Origin: Phytophthora colocasiae
Lineage: Eukaryota; Oomycota; Peronosporomycetes; Peronosporales; Peronosporaceae
Assembly (NCBI GenBank): GCA_018806915.1
Contig: JAGKQI010000040.1
Coordinates: forward strand, 1,351,325 to 1,415,324
Direction: 5' to 3'
DNA: 64,000 nucleotides
Position 1 is the first letter of the stretch, and the number at the start of each line of letters is the position of its first letter. This document shows positions 12,566-22,532 of the stretch, one piece after another. A program made the position numbers and the translations under genes. The notes beneath the pieces are model-generated. The model was not told the origin of the DNA and made no database searches. It saw only the letters and a list, made by a program, of their open reading frames with translations.

Positions 12566-13411
12566 ATGGGCAACTGCTCATCGACCACACTTTTCAGCTT
12601 TTCAGAGAACTCGTACTGGGAATTCACAGCTTCCGACAGACTTTTGGACGAAATGGAGAAGCAGACACACTCAGCTCCATCTGCCACCTGGATGGAGACA
12701 TTCGCCAGCTTCTTCGCTTTTGTGCTCTCAACGCTTGCAGCTTTGCTCATGGGCAACTTGACCGGATCGCTAGACCACCCACAGGAGAAGATTTTCGTCG
12801 ACGCAGCATGCCAGACCGAAGACGAGTACTACAGAGAGCTGACTGTGAACCGAGACTATCAACCATGGCACTACGAGTGCAAAGACGATGACAGCCACTC
12901 CAGCACTACTGAGATGACCGAAGACTACACTGACACTGAGTTCGATGGAAGTTTCAGCGACAATGACTCAGAATGGGAAAGCTTGGACGCGGAAGCTCAG
13001 GGCGTACTCAACGCTATCTGCGACGCATGTGATAGCTGCGTCGATTGCGATTGCGAGACGCAGGCTGACCAATTGCTGCGTCTGACAGCTATCGTTTGCA
13101 ACGAAAGCGACGGCCGTAGCCCAATCTACCTCGAAGACTATCTCTGCTCGTGTGGGGAGTGCCCGCACTACCAAGAGATCGAGCGTGATGTTGCCGTGGT
13201 GAAGACATCGCAACAGCAAATTCAAAGCATCACCCGTCTGCTCCAAGCCTTCTCCACCTACAACGAACAAATTGGTTACCGAGTGGATATGATCTCCGCT
13301 GCGCGTGAGTGCCTACGGATTTGGTACGGAGATGAAGACAAGGCGTTCAAATCGTTTGTTACTCTGTATGATGACGTGCCACGACTGTGTTCTCCAACGT
13401 GTAGTGCTTAA
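12566..13411 (+). CDS. Acidic protein with MGNCSS N-terminus, unknown function
   Basis: The frame is open from 12494, but I prefer the ATG at 12566, which gives about 281 residues beginning MGNCSSTT. Gly2 with Ser6 fits N-myristoylation, and Cys4 could be palmitoylated. A hydrophobic stretch (FASFFAFVLSTLAALLMG, about residues 47-64) may be a membrane segment. It is followed by a highly acidic, Ser/Thr-rich region (TEMTEDYTDTEFDGSFSDND) and a Cys-rich patch (CDACDSCVDCDC) ahead of a helical C-terminus. No known domain was recognised. Divergent from the EF-hand/IQ gene and convergent with the RasGAP-START gene. If translation starts at 12494 the acylation signal would be internal and meaningless. 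Confidence 0.6.
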   Translation: MGNCSSTTLFSFSENSYWEFTASDRLLDEMEKQTHSAPSATWMETFASFFAFVLSTLAALLMGNLTGSLDHPQEKIFVDAACQTEDEYYRELTVNRDYQPWHYECKDDDSHSSTTEMTEDYTDTEFDGSFSDNDSEWESLDAEAQGVLNAICDACDSCVDCDCETQADQLLRLTAIVCNESDGRSPIYLEDYLCSCGECPHYQEIERDVAVVKTSQQQIQSITRLLQAFSTYNEQIGYRVDMISAARECLRIWYGDEDKAFKSFVTLYDDVPRLCSPTCSA

Positions 13412-13856
13412 ATTCCGAGCAAGCATTCGGTGTTCAAGTGGTGAGCTCCTTCATTACGGAGCACATCCTCGCGACTCGACATTTGTTTGGAATGGTGCAA
13501 TTGTAACTGTGATGCCCTCATGACGGCTTCACGTAACAAATGCAGTCGATCACTACCGTTGGATGGTAAATTTCGTGTCGTGCGCGTCATCAAGCTTCCA
13601 TCATTTCGGAAGAGGTGTGCAAGTGCTCAGTAGGACCATCATTTCGGTTAAACTGGCCGCACACCGACGCCATGCTCGGTCAAGAAGCAGCAAGTGTTCC
13701 AGTTTCAGTGTTGTAGTTATTTATTCAAAGACCATATTGCATAGCTTCCGTTGCCCTCGGCGAAGAGCAAATATACACAAGCCGACTTCCGAAAGTTTTG
13801 CTGTCCATCTCTCCATCGGATGGTTGATAGATATTCTTGTTACCATCCCAGTAGCT
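13412..13856. other. Intergenic, no gene recognised
   Basis: This stretch between the convergent 3' ends of the MGNCSS gene and the RasGAP-START gene shows no convincing coding signal. A gtgagt sits just before the RasGAP-START stop, so a further 3' exon on the minus strand cannot be excluded. Confidence 0.5.
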
Positions 13857-16504
13857 TTAGACCCACTCACCGTTCGACTCGTGTCGAGTGTTCTCCACCC
13901 GTGAACGAATGGTCTCGATCTCCAGTACTTGCCGGTATACGATGCTTTCTGCAAGGTATCGAGGCATCAACCCTTTAAAGTCAGCCCTTACAACGCACGT
14001 GAGCCGAGTGTATGTCGCATCCTGAACCAAGCACTCTTCGTCTCCTGAACTTGGCTCAATGAGGTACCCACCTGTAGCGTAGGCCATCCGTACGACCCCT
14101 TTGCGCTCAGGCACATCAGCACGCGGAATTGACTCCTGCAGCACTGCGTAGGTATTCGGTCGGCCAGTCTTCTCAACAAAACTGTGTAGATCACCAGGAG
14201 TCACGAGGTTTAACCAGCCAAGCTGGCCACAGCGACAGCTTCGAATGCTCGCGGTACAGCACTGCTTTCGTGTCATCCAGAGGCTCCACTCTCCTGATTG
14301 TCGTTTTGTCATCATCGTCTGTACTGCTTCCTGGGACTGTAGTACGAGCATTCTCAAGAGATCGCAGGTATCGAAACACGTTCAACGGGTCTGACCGGAT
14401 AATGACATGCGCCTTCATCTCCACTAATCTGTCCTTTTCGGATGCAAATCACCCTGACGGGCATGCAACATAATGCCCCGGAGTTTTTCGAAGCACTTCC
14501 ACTTCTCCACTTGTCCGGTAGGCCATCCACTCTGCACCATCCACATCGTTGACATTAATTAGTCGTTGAAGGCCATTCTGCGAGATTTTTGCGTAGTAAA
14601 CTTTCATGAGCTGGCTGTCACGATGACTCGTGTGACCCATAATCTTGTCCAGCTCTTCTAGTGACACTGGCATTGCAATGTCATGCCGCTTGGACCCTTT
14701 CGCACCATCGCTTAATTTTTCCTCGTCGTCTTCTTCCTGGATTTCAATGGGATAACCTGCGCTCTTTGATGTCTTCAGCTTTCTCTTGGGACGAGGCTTT
14801 ACAGGTGACGCAGTTATTGCCGATGTAGCCGAAGTTGGGGGAGTGGAGATCCCACTGCTGCTACTGCTGCAGCTACTATTATTGACCACGATCTGTTGCT
14901 GTCGCCGGAACTTGCTATTATCCGCGACCTCCATGGCCAGGTAGTCCAAGTTTGAACTCATCCAGTTACGTAAAACAGCACACGCAGCCTCCGGTGCCTC
15001 CATAAAGCGGGCTCCTGTAAGGTTCACAATCGATGGATCCTTGCCCAGACTGCTGCTGCTCCGACTTGACCAAAGCTGGGAAAGCCGCGGGGCTGCATTG
15101 CTGCGTGCAACCAGACTTTCTCGACGTGGATCGTTTTGAGCTTGTTGGCAGAGCTGGTCGTAAAACCGCGTGAGCTTGGGTCGATTCCGCGTGAGGAAGG
15201 AGTTGAACGGCACCGCATGAACGACTCCGTCGAGGTGGTGTATTCGACGTTGTTCGCCAGAGACTGCATCAGCTTGGCCAAAAGCACCAGTGTTCGCTGC
15301 ATCTGCTTGCTCGGTGCAGCGCTATTTGGCGTCAGATTCATCTTGTGCGGGACCACCAGGGCTGGGCAGAGGAAGCGCAGGAACACCAGACCACCCAGAT
15401 GCATGTAGAACTCCTCCTTGGCGGCAGAAACAGTTGATGCTGTGCTGTTCGAGATACTGGATTGAGTTAGCACTTCTTCAAACAGGTTCTCCTCGATTGA
15501 GCTGAGTCGTGGCAGTCCACCAAGCCCAGCGCTCTCCAACGAGGTACTCTCCAAGAAGCTGTTGTTGTTGTTGTTGTTGTTGTTTCCTGCGTCGGATACA
15601 ATCAGGCTGTTGCTGCTGCCTCCCATCGCGCTAAGTCTAGGTAGTGAAACATTGCTACGTCGATCTCTTTCAATGAGTCGAAGCATCTCCAGCTCAAGGA
15701 CACGATAAATCTTAGCGATCTGATAGGGAAACAGCGACGATGCACTGAAGATGCGGTCCAGCGTACGCTCGGCCAGCGTCTCAAGTCTCTGCTGATTAGC
15801 ATGGAGATCGTCCTGCGGCTGGAGGTAACGGGGGTTCACTTCGTAGCCTTCGGGGTTTATCCACAGCTCGTTGATCACATCTGACAGCGCGTGTGTCAAG
15901 AACTCGCCACCCAGTTCGCACGTGTACTCACGCAGCAACTACATGAATTAAATAATAGAGGTTAGTTCTCTATATTGCCACGTCAGCAGACCCTATAGAG
16001 GCAATTGAAGCTCTACGTACAGCTGTCGTGGCCGAGTTAGCTCGGAAAAGCTCGTTCCAGTTGAGTGTGTGCACCATCTCGCGGAACATGAGCAGCGCCA
16101 GCAGCTTGCGTAGTTGATCCTCGTAGTTCTCGAACACAAACAACAGCGCGCGGATGACATTCACGTCCGCCCCAGAAGGCATCTATTAATACAATTTGAG
16201 AGAATGATGGTCAGTTCAAAGACGAAGATACCTAATTTTCCACTTCAGTCCGTACCGTGGCCAACGCCGAAGCAAGGCGGAACTCTGGATCATGTACCAG
16301 CGCGTAGATGAGAGCGCTCTCGGCGTCTTCCTGCGTCAGAAACGCCACCGCATTGCGCACCGTCTCGTCCGGTCCTGCCGCCATCGTTAAGGACGCTGCA
16401 CGGAAACTCGGGTGGGTCTTGCGGGGCGGAGAGGAAGAGCGCGAGCGGCGTTGGTTGCGGCGGCGACTGCGAACGAGCTCCCTCACAGCGCGCAACATGC
16501 GCAT
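13857..16504 (-). CDS. RasGAP domain fused to START lipid-binding domain (two introns, frame breaks)
   Basis: The start MRMLRAVRELVRS at 16504 opens an Arg/Ser-rich leader. Intron 1 is 16255-16183 (73 bp, phase 0) and intron 2 is 16020-15939 (82 bp, phase 0), both GT-AG. Splicing joins LFRANSATTA to LLREYTCELGG, a RasGAP arginine/NS signature. FLRFLCPALVVPHK is the second hallmark. RasGAPs speed GTP hydrolysis on Ras-type GTPases. Poly-Asn and Ser-rich inserts interrupt the domain. Downstream a START-type domain is read (EWMAYRTSGEVEVLRKT; KAHVIIRSDPLNVFRYL; ADFKGLMPRYLAESIV), typical of lipid-binding proteins. Lesions: a frame change near 15215, an in-frame TGA near 14449, and frame changes near 14200. 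All can be explained by single-base consensus errors, except perhaps the TGA. The GAP part is strong; the exact C-terminus is uncertain. Confidence 0.8.
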
Positions 16505-17637
16505 CGGTCAAGGCTTAGCAAGATGAAGACTGAGAGATGCGGAGCTTTTTGCGGCCGTTGGGTGAGCAGAAAGGGCGGGAATGAGGGATGTTTGTACTGA
16601 GATGGTTCAAATGGGAGTTCATCTAATGAGATTGGTTCATATTATGAGTGTTGGTGTTTGTAGTACTGATTTTGAATCAGTTTTAGAGTGGAATGACAAT
16701 TCTCCATTTATTACAATATAACATAACTCAGTAGGTGAACTAATCTTTTTAACCGTGCCTTTTCGTGATGGATTCTTCATTAGGCTGCGATGCGGCCACA
16801 ATACTTCGCCCATGCGCGACGCAAGACTCGTAGACGCGTAACGCTTGCTGTGTGTCCGGCAGTCTCATCATACGGAGGAGCTCCACGCGAGGTAACGGCC
16901 TTCTTGGTGGTCCTGAACTCTCACTTGATGCTGCTTGTCGTCGACCAGAACCAGCAGCTAAAGACGGGCAGCTACAGCACACGTCGCATGCACGGCACCC
17001 CCCCCAGTTGAAGCGAAAGTATCAACTGGGTTCACTTTTTGCTTACGCCTCCATTGCCCACCTCACTGCATGGCTAGAATGAAGCTGCAATTGCCCAGAG
17101 CTGTTGCTGCCATCGAAGCCCTGGTATAATAGTTAGCTACTGGTTGCTTCTAACAGCCCGTTGGGTTCGGAAGGTGCTGGCGATTCCAAACGAAGCAGCC
17201 ACGTGAATTTAATGTTACTACGCTAATACGTGCACTTCCTTGCAAGCGCTGCACACTGGGGGTAGTATATCTTTGCTGGCATTTGTCCATGTAGAGGAAA
17301 ACTTTAGTGCTTTCGTCACGGGGCGAGTTCAAGTCTGCGTCATAGGCCAACGGCAACAAGATACCTACACCGGTGCGAGTTCTACAACTCCACGCGAACA
17401 CTCGTCAACTGGACGACGTGCTCCGGCCTTCATGCTGGAGTCCAGCGACGCCATTCCCTGATGTGTCGAGACCTTCCGGACAGACTGAAGCAGAAAACAA
17501 TGCAACAACGCATCAGAGTCGGTAGAAGGCGATTGGAACTCGCGAAGACGGCCACGCTGCAGTGTCTTGCACCGGCACCGCCATCTTGATGGTGTCCTGT
17601 GAATTACGTTCAATTACTGCGGGAATGACTGTTGGTG
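16505..17637. other. Intergenic, no supported gene
   Basis: About 1.1 kb between the RasGAP-START start codon and the Gemin6-like stop. Only short minus-strand frames exist (for example 16749-16982, ending QQALRVYESCVAHGRS), without recognisable domains or a consistent exon chain. A small multi-exon gene or gene relic is possible. Confidence 0.4.
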
Positions 17638-18234
17638 TCATTGCTTGTCCAACTGAGACAGGAGCTGCTGCAGCCGACGCAGAAGCTGCTCGTTCGCACA
17701 CTGCACGGTCCGAAATGGGGCGCTGACCGTGGCAGCTCCACCAAACACGCTAATGCTTCCACCTGCGTCCACTTCAAACGGAATAAAATTCTACACAAAG
17801 CATCCAAGTTTTAGTCGCTGCTCTCACAATAGGAAGCCACTTCCAGGACGTACCTTAGCTAAGCTTTGGGTGAGCAACTCCCTACGGTGGTGCACGCTCG
17901 CTACGTCTCCACGACGACGTTCGTTGCTAGGTTCTTTCCTCAGCTCCTGTCGCAGTTCAGCTAACGTTGGGAGACGCACGCTCTCTTGTGGTCGCTCTTC
18001 GATGCCTCGAACTTGGTGCGCCAGCACAATCTTCACGTCGTAGCCCGATGCCTCGTTACTAGACGGACACAACAGCGCTAGGTGCTCGGTTTCAGGGTCG
18101 ATGCAGTACAGTACGCCGTCTGTGGACGTGCCATCCTGCAACTGCACGCGTACGGGTTGCCCGATGACCGTGGGAAACCGGTCGAAGAATGAGCTCTCGC
18201 TGTTCATGCTCTGCTCTCCAATCGTTCGCTCCAA
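17638..18234 (-). CDS. Gemin6-like Sm-fold protein, one intron
   Basis: Exon 1 is 18234-17854, a GT-AG intron is 17853-17791 (gtacgt...gtag, 63 bp, phase 0), and exon 2 is 17790-17638, giving 177 residues. The first part is an Sm-like fold (VIGQPVRVQLQDGTSTDG, then HLALLCPSSN). After splicing, RRELLTQSLAK joins NFIPFEVDAGG, leading to FGGAATVSAPFRTVQCANEQ and LLRRLQQLL. This matches the C-terminal AD-type domain of Gemin6 (NxIPfE...PPy...C...Ne.iL.R). In animals Gemin6 belongs to the SMN complex that loads Sm rings on snRNAs. LSM12 has a related layout and is the main alternative. It lies close to the CesA stop on the same strand. Confidence 0.72.
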
Positions 18235-18396
18235 AATGACGAAAGCAACAGTCTAACCGAAGCACGACGTGTACAGCCACATTCATTACGAGAGAGATGG
18301 CATAAAAAGAAAAACTAATGGAAGATGAAGTTGAGAAAGTAGTGGCACCGACACTACTATACATCTGGCTGAACCTAGATACCAAGCACTGCTCCT

Positions 18397-21300
18397 CTAG
18401 CCCGTCACAGGCTTCTCGACATGCACCCACAGCGCGATGAACATGAGACCCACAGCGATCGAGATCGAACCCATGAAGTTACCCTGATCCATCAAACTCT
18501 GGTAGCTCCAGCCGAAGTACTCCTGAATGCTCATCCGCACGCTCGGACCAAGGTTGTACGCGATGTAGAAACCCATGAGGACGGCGGCGCAAAGCATTGA
18601 GTCACCGTGCGAGTACACACGGTTGTAGTACGCAACCATGTAACGCACCATTGCCCAGATAATGCCGAACACGGCACCAGAGAACACCAGCACGTTCGGA
18701 AGTTCAGCCAGCGATCCACGTGTGGCATCACGCTTGTTGAGCCATCGTGACTTGCGACCAGTGAACTTCCACACAATGGCGCCGAGCATGGCCGTGAAGT
18801 TGGTGAACGCATACACGAATCTCGTTTCCTGTGATCGTACCACGTCGTTGTTTTCTACACCACGCGTGCTCAGTGCTGACAACAGACCCTGCACAATAAG
18901 CTTCGGCACCAGCGCCACAAGAATGCGGAGGCCGTTGACGAAGATCGGAGCGTAGCCGGTGTACAGGAAGTACAGCGTGATGTAGTACAGAAGGATTACC
19001 GGGATCGAATCGATCGGGTAGAGAGTTGAGTTCAAGTAGAACACACGGCGCATGAAGTTGCTGGGCTTGCGGTACTTCGGGATGTCAACGTGCGGTCGCT
19101 TCCACTCTGGGTCAGTCACATTCTTGTTCTTCTTCATCAGAGCTGTCTGGAAGTTACCCTTAGCCCAACGCTTGCGCTGGGCCATGGCCCCAGCCACCGA
19201 GTCGGGGATCAGTCCTTCAGCCAGACGAACACGCTCTTCAGCTTCACCTTCGAAATCTTTGCGGAAGTACAGCGCCTTCCAGCCCATCGAGACTAGACGC
19301 TCACCAGTGTAGCAGTCCTCTGTCAGAGTGCCGTACTGAATGCCGCCAATTGAGTCCAGAGCCTCACGACGAATCAAAGCGTTGGTTCCAGCAAATGAAG
19401 CACAATCGTAGCCATCCTGGCCAGTCTGAATAGCATCGTAGAACGTGGAGTTACGGTGGCCAAGCGGATCACCAATCTGCAGCTGAACACAGTCACGGAA
19501 GTACTGTGGGGTCTGTACGAATCCGACTGCATTGTCGCGAACATCATCCGAGTACGTGTGCAGAATCTGCACATCTGCATCACCGTTGTTGTTGTTGGTA
19601 TTGCACTTGCGGCACACGCCAGACTTGCCAAGCTTCGAATCACAGTTCATGCAGCGAAGCTCCTTCTTCGTGGCACGAACGTCGCTCAAAGTACCGTTCA
19701 CCTGACGACGGTGGAGGTCGCTCTGCACGTGCATTGCATTCTCGAAGCACTCCTTTGAACAGTAGCTGATACGCTCCTCCGGCACACCAGCAATTTTGCA
19801 GGAAGCACAGCACATCTTAGCTACGTTCTGGCAGCCCGTGCACGAGCACGAGTACTTGTTTTTATACTGGCGATCCTCGTCATCGAAGAAGAACGGAAGC
19901 GTCGCAAGAATAAACTTCGGGTGCGGTTGCATGTCCGAGTCCAATAGCAACATGTAACGGCCGTTGGCACCCTCGTTGTACAGGCAGTTGTTGATGTTGC
20001 CGGCCTTTGAGTAGTGCATTGCGGGCTTCACACGGCCAACATACGTCACATGCGGCAAACCAGGGTAGCGGTAGTCGTCACGGAAGGAGCCAACAGCACA
20101 GTCAGCACGGTTCACAACCTTAGGACGAGATGCCGACGGCAGGTTGGCAGACGAGTGAAGTTTACGCCACGCGTACACCTCCATTTCCTCGTTGGGGTCG
20201 CACACACGGTCGTACATGAACTGAGCTACTTCTTGACGCAGATCGCCGGACTTCTCAAGCACAACCTTGTTGAGTTCAATGGCTGGAACAGGGTTCCCCT
20301 TGGTCCACTTAGTACTGCAGTATCCATCATCCAGCACGTAAATCTGCAGAAGGTGTGGTGGGTACTGCAGGTTCATGCAGGCCATCAACGTGTCGATCGT
20401 TTCCTCTGCAGGCTCCGAGTAGTGGCACAGAAGAACATCAATCTTCGGCCACAAATCATCCGGTACCTTCGGGTCAAACTCGTCAAAGTAGTGGGCACCA
20501 CGACGGACAGGTTTCCACATGCCGAGGTAGTACAAGGAACCAAGTACCATGGACACGAGCTCAGCAACAATAAGCGCAAAAAACGATACCCACTGAGCGA
20601 TTGGCGGGTTGTGAAAGCACACAACGTCGTCTACTCCAGCCAGCGTCAGATACCAGTCAGGCGGCGTGAACCAGCCGCTCATCGGTTCAGCAAGACAGTC
20701 GAGAGCATCTGGGCTGTTGTCGTACACGTCCTGACACGCCAACGTCCGGTTACCCGAGTCACAGGGCTGGGTACCTACAACGAACCAGAAAAGGAAACCG
20801 AAGATCTCCACGACGCTGAGAATCAGGAACAGGAAGTACAGAAAGCGATAGGTGGTGATGCCTTTCATGTAGTACTTCCGGACGTTGGGCAGCTTCCTCT
20901 CGATAATGTTACCGGAGCCACAGGCCACAATGGCCTCCTCCACACCTTCGAACCAGAGTCGGTACTCCTCCTCCGTCTCAGGGCACAGCACCCACACACG
21001 ACGCTTCGTCATGATCTCGAAACCTCTATGCGGCAGATCCAAACGAGCACAGGGGCGAAGCTGCAGTGCGTCCTTGAGCTCAATTGCACCAACAACTAGA
21101 TCCGTATTACGCGTCGTAAAGTACTGACGGCACTCCAAGTGGGAGTGAAAGTAGTAGATCTTGGCCTTCTCCAAGGCGAAGTAGCGGCGTTTCCAGCTCT
21201 TGTGCAGTGGCCCCTTAATGGCACGCTTGCCCTGCTTGTGCATGTAGCCGTGGACCGTAATGACATTGTCCTGGAAGCTGCCGCCTTCGTCGGAATTGAC

Positions 21301-21447
21301 TGGCGGTCGCTGTGGGGGATCAGGTGACCCACCGCGACGTACGATCTCCGTCTCGCCAGGTTGGCGGATGTCCATAGCCGAGGGCGTCGCATACATTTCA
21401 TAGTCGTCCGTGGGCGGGACGGCCACTGGTTGGTCCTTGTTGAACAT
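18397..21447 (-). CDS. CesA: Cellulose synthase with N-terminal PH domain (tandem copy A)
   Basis: An intact 1,016-residue frame. Order: a PH domain at about 63-175 (VITVHGYMHKQGKRAIKG ... YRLWFEGVEEAI), two membrane helices at about 200-225 and 285-308, the GT2 catalytic region, and about six C-terminal helices. Catalytic motifs are all present: DDG 373-375, DSD 503-505, TED 709-711 and QRKRW 757-761. A Cys-rich insert at about 534-616 sits between the second and third motifs, with a MYND-like finger and a second C-x2-C pair. The enzyme makes beta-1,4-glucan from UDP-glucose at the plasma membrane and builds the oomycete cell wall. PH-bearing CesA proteins are characteristic of oomycetes. 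Which numbered paralogue this is cannot be decided here. It shares strand and layout with the copy at 28,181-31,262. Confidence 0.96.
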   Translation of the reverse strand: MFNKDQPVAVPPTDDYEMYATPSAMDIRQPGETEIVRRGGSPDPPQRPPVNSDEGGSFQDNVITVHGYMHKQGKRAIKGPLHKSWKRRYFALEKAKIYYFHSHLECRQYFTTRNTDLVVGAIELKDALQLRPCARLDLPHRGFEIMTKRRVWVLCPETEEEYRLWFEGVEEAIVACGSGNIIERKLPNVRKYYMKGITTYRFLYFLFLILSVVEIFGFLFWFVVGTQPCDSGNRTLACQDVYDNSPDALDCLAEPMSGWFTPPDWYLTLAGVDDVVCFHNPPIAQWVSFFALIVAELVSMVLGSLYYLGMWKPVRRGAHYFDEFDPKVPDDLWPKIDVLLCHYSEPAEETIDTLMACMNLQYPPHLLQIYVLDDGYCSTKWTKGNPVPAIELNKVVLEKSGDLRQEVAQFMYDRVCDPNEEMEVYAWRKLHSSANLPSASRPKVVNRADCAVGSFRDDYRYPGLPHVTYVGRVKPAMHYSKAGNINNCLYNEGANGRYMLLLDSDMQPHPKFILATLPFFFDDEDRQYKNKYSCSCTGCQNVAKMCCASCKIAGVPEERISYCSKECFENAMHVQSDLHRRQVNGTLSDVRATKKELRCMNCDSKLGKSGVCRKCNTNNNNGDADVQILHTYSDDVRDNAVGFVQTPQYFRDCVQLQIGDPLGHRNSTFYDAIQTGQDGYDCASFAGTNALIRREALDSIGGIQYGTLTEDCYTGERLVSMGWKALYFRKDFEGEAEERVRLAEGLIPDSVAGAMAQRKRWAKGNFQTALMKKNKNVTDPEWKRPHVDIPKYRKPSNFMRRVFYLNSTLYPIDSIPVILLYYITLYFLYTGYAPIFVNGLRILVALVPKLIVQGLLSALSTRGVENNDVVRSQETRFVYAFTNFTAMLGAIVWKFTGRKSRWLNKRDATRGSLAELPNVLVFSGAVFGIIWAMVRYMVAYYNRVYSHGDSMLCAAVLMGFYIAYNLGPSVRMSIQEYFGWSYQSLMDQGNFMGSISIAVGLMFIALWVHVEKPVTG

Positions 21448-22160
21448 GTTCGTTTAGGAACGATCTGTACGAATGAGACTAAAAAAAAACAAGTTATAAG
21501 AAAGCAGGAAAGGATGAAAAGGAGGGACGAAAACGCACCGTGCACCAGACACCGAAGTGCTCCGTTTCTCGCTCACTCGTACTTCTCTCGAATGAAGGTT
21601 TGCCTCGCGACGAGTTAGACACCGCGTTGGTTTCTCTCTTGTCGCGAAACGCCGAGTGTGAAGCGCTATGAGGTCTCTCTATCGCAAAAGCAGCCAGTGC
21701 GGAAACGGAAGAGCTGGCTTAAGTACGACCGCTTCATGTGGCTAGGGCAAGCGGACGGGAGAGATTGGGAATCGAACCCATTCAAAATAGGTAGATTCAC
21801 TTCAGCGAATTGCCATGCATGTGTCGATGCGTATTCTAACTGCGCTGTGGAACTTGCGTTCATTCACTGCATAGCAAATTCTTGTCTTTTATAACAGTGC
21901 ACGTTTATCAAGGAACTCGAACTGAGAATAAGATATTGCTGGGCCCTTTTCTCCAAACAGCCGGATGCCATTGGAGGTGGTGCTCTCCACCATTCGCTGC
22001 CGCCTTTACAAGTGCTAAAGTCTTGTCGATTTAATGGTTTCCGGGTTTGGTTGGCGTCAGCTCATCTTGATCAAGAGATTGTTGCCGAAACTCCCTAACG
22101 TCTAAGTACTCTATCGGACCTGTAGCGTTTCATTCGATGCCGAATTTTTCGAATACAGTC
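21448..22160. other. CesA copy A upstream region
   Basis: About 0.7 kb upstream of CesA copy A, up to the Copia target duplication. It must contain the CesA promoter. A tRNA B-box-like sequence near 21767-21780 lacks a matching acceptor stem. No other gene is seen. Confidence 0.45.
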
Positions 22161-22165
22161 GCTGT
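22161..22165. repeat. Copia target-site duplication (left copy)
   Basis: GCTGT directly outside the left LTR, repeated at 27450-27454 directly outside the right LTR. Five bp is the usual Copia duplication length. Confidence 0.88.
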
Positions 22166-22521
22166 TAGCAGCTTCTGCGCGGTCTTGTTCAGTGCTTTGG
22201 CGTTCTCCGTCAGGTTCTTCAGCGTCTCCTCAAGGCTGCGAGTCGGTGTCCACTTGGTCTCCTAGCGAAGCAGGTAAGAAGTAGTGAAGTGTGTAGTTCA
22301 GGGTAAAACCCAAAGTGGTATTGATAGTTACTTGCTGCTATTACTACAGCAAGAGGGGGAAAGCCACAGGCAACAAAACCCCCTTTAGAGCAGAGAACGC
22401 ATCCATCAAGATGGTCTCCACCCTTCTCGTCTCTCCGTGACCAGAGTGACGATTCTTGACACAGGCGAAAGTTCTCCATCGGGTAGAACCCGAGAGTGGA
22501 CCCACGGCCCACAAACTCATA
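22166..22521 (-). repeat. Copia 3' LTR
   Basis: Partner of the LTR at 27094-27449, same length with one visible substitution, directly next to a G-rich polypurine tract on its inner side. Confidence 0.93.
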
Positions 22522-22530
22522 CTCCCCCGG
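22522..22530 (-). other. Copia polypurine tract
   Basis: CCGGGGGAG in element sense directly abuts the 3' LTR, as expected for the plus-strand primer. Confidence 0.75.
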
Positions 22531-22532
22531 AA

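Noticed and set aside
20014..21099. Long plus-strand open frame (361 codons) opposite CesA copy A
   Set aside because: It lies fully antisense to conserved CesA coding sequence and its translation has no domain; it is a shadow of CesA codon usage. The same holds for 29942-30502 opposite copy B.
21740..21830. tRNA-like sequence on the minus strand with a perfect B box (GGTTCGATTCC)
   Set aside because: The 3' acceptor strand (after the T-arm) has no complementary 5' partner about 72 bases upstream and the T-stem has a mismatch; at most a tRNA-derived relic.
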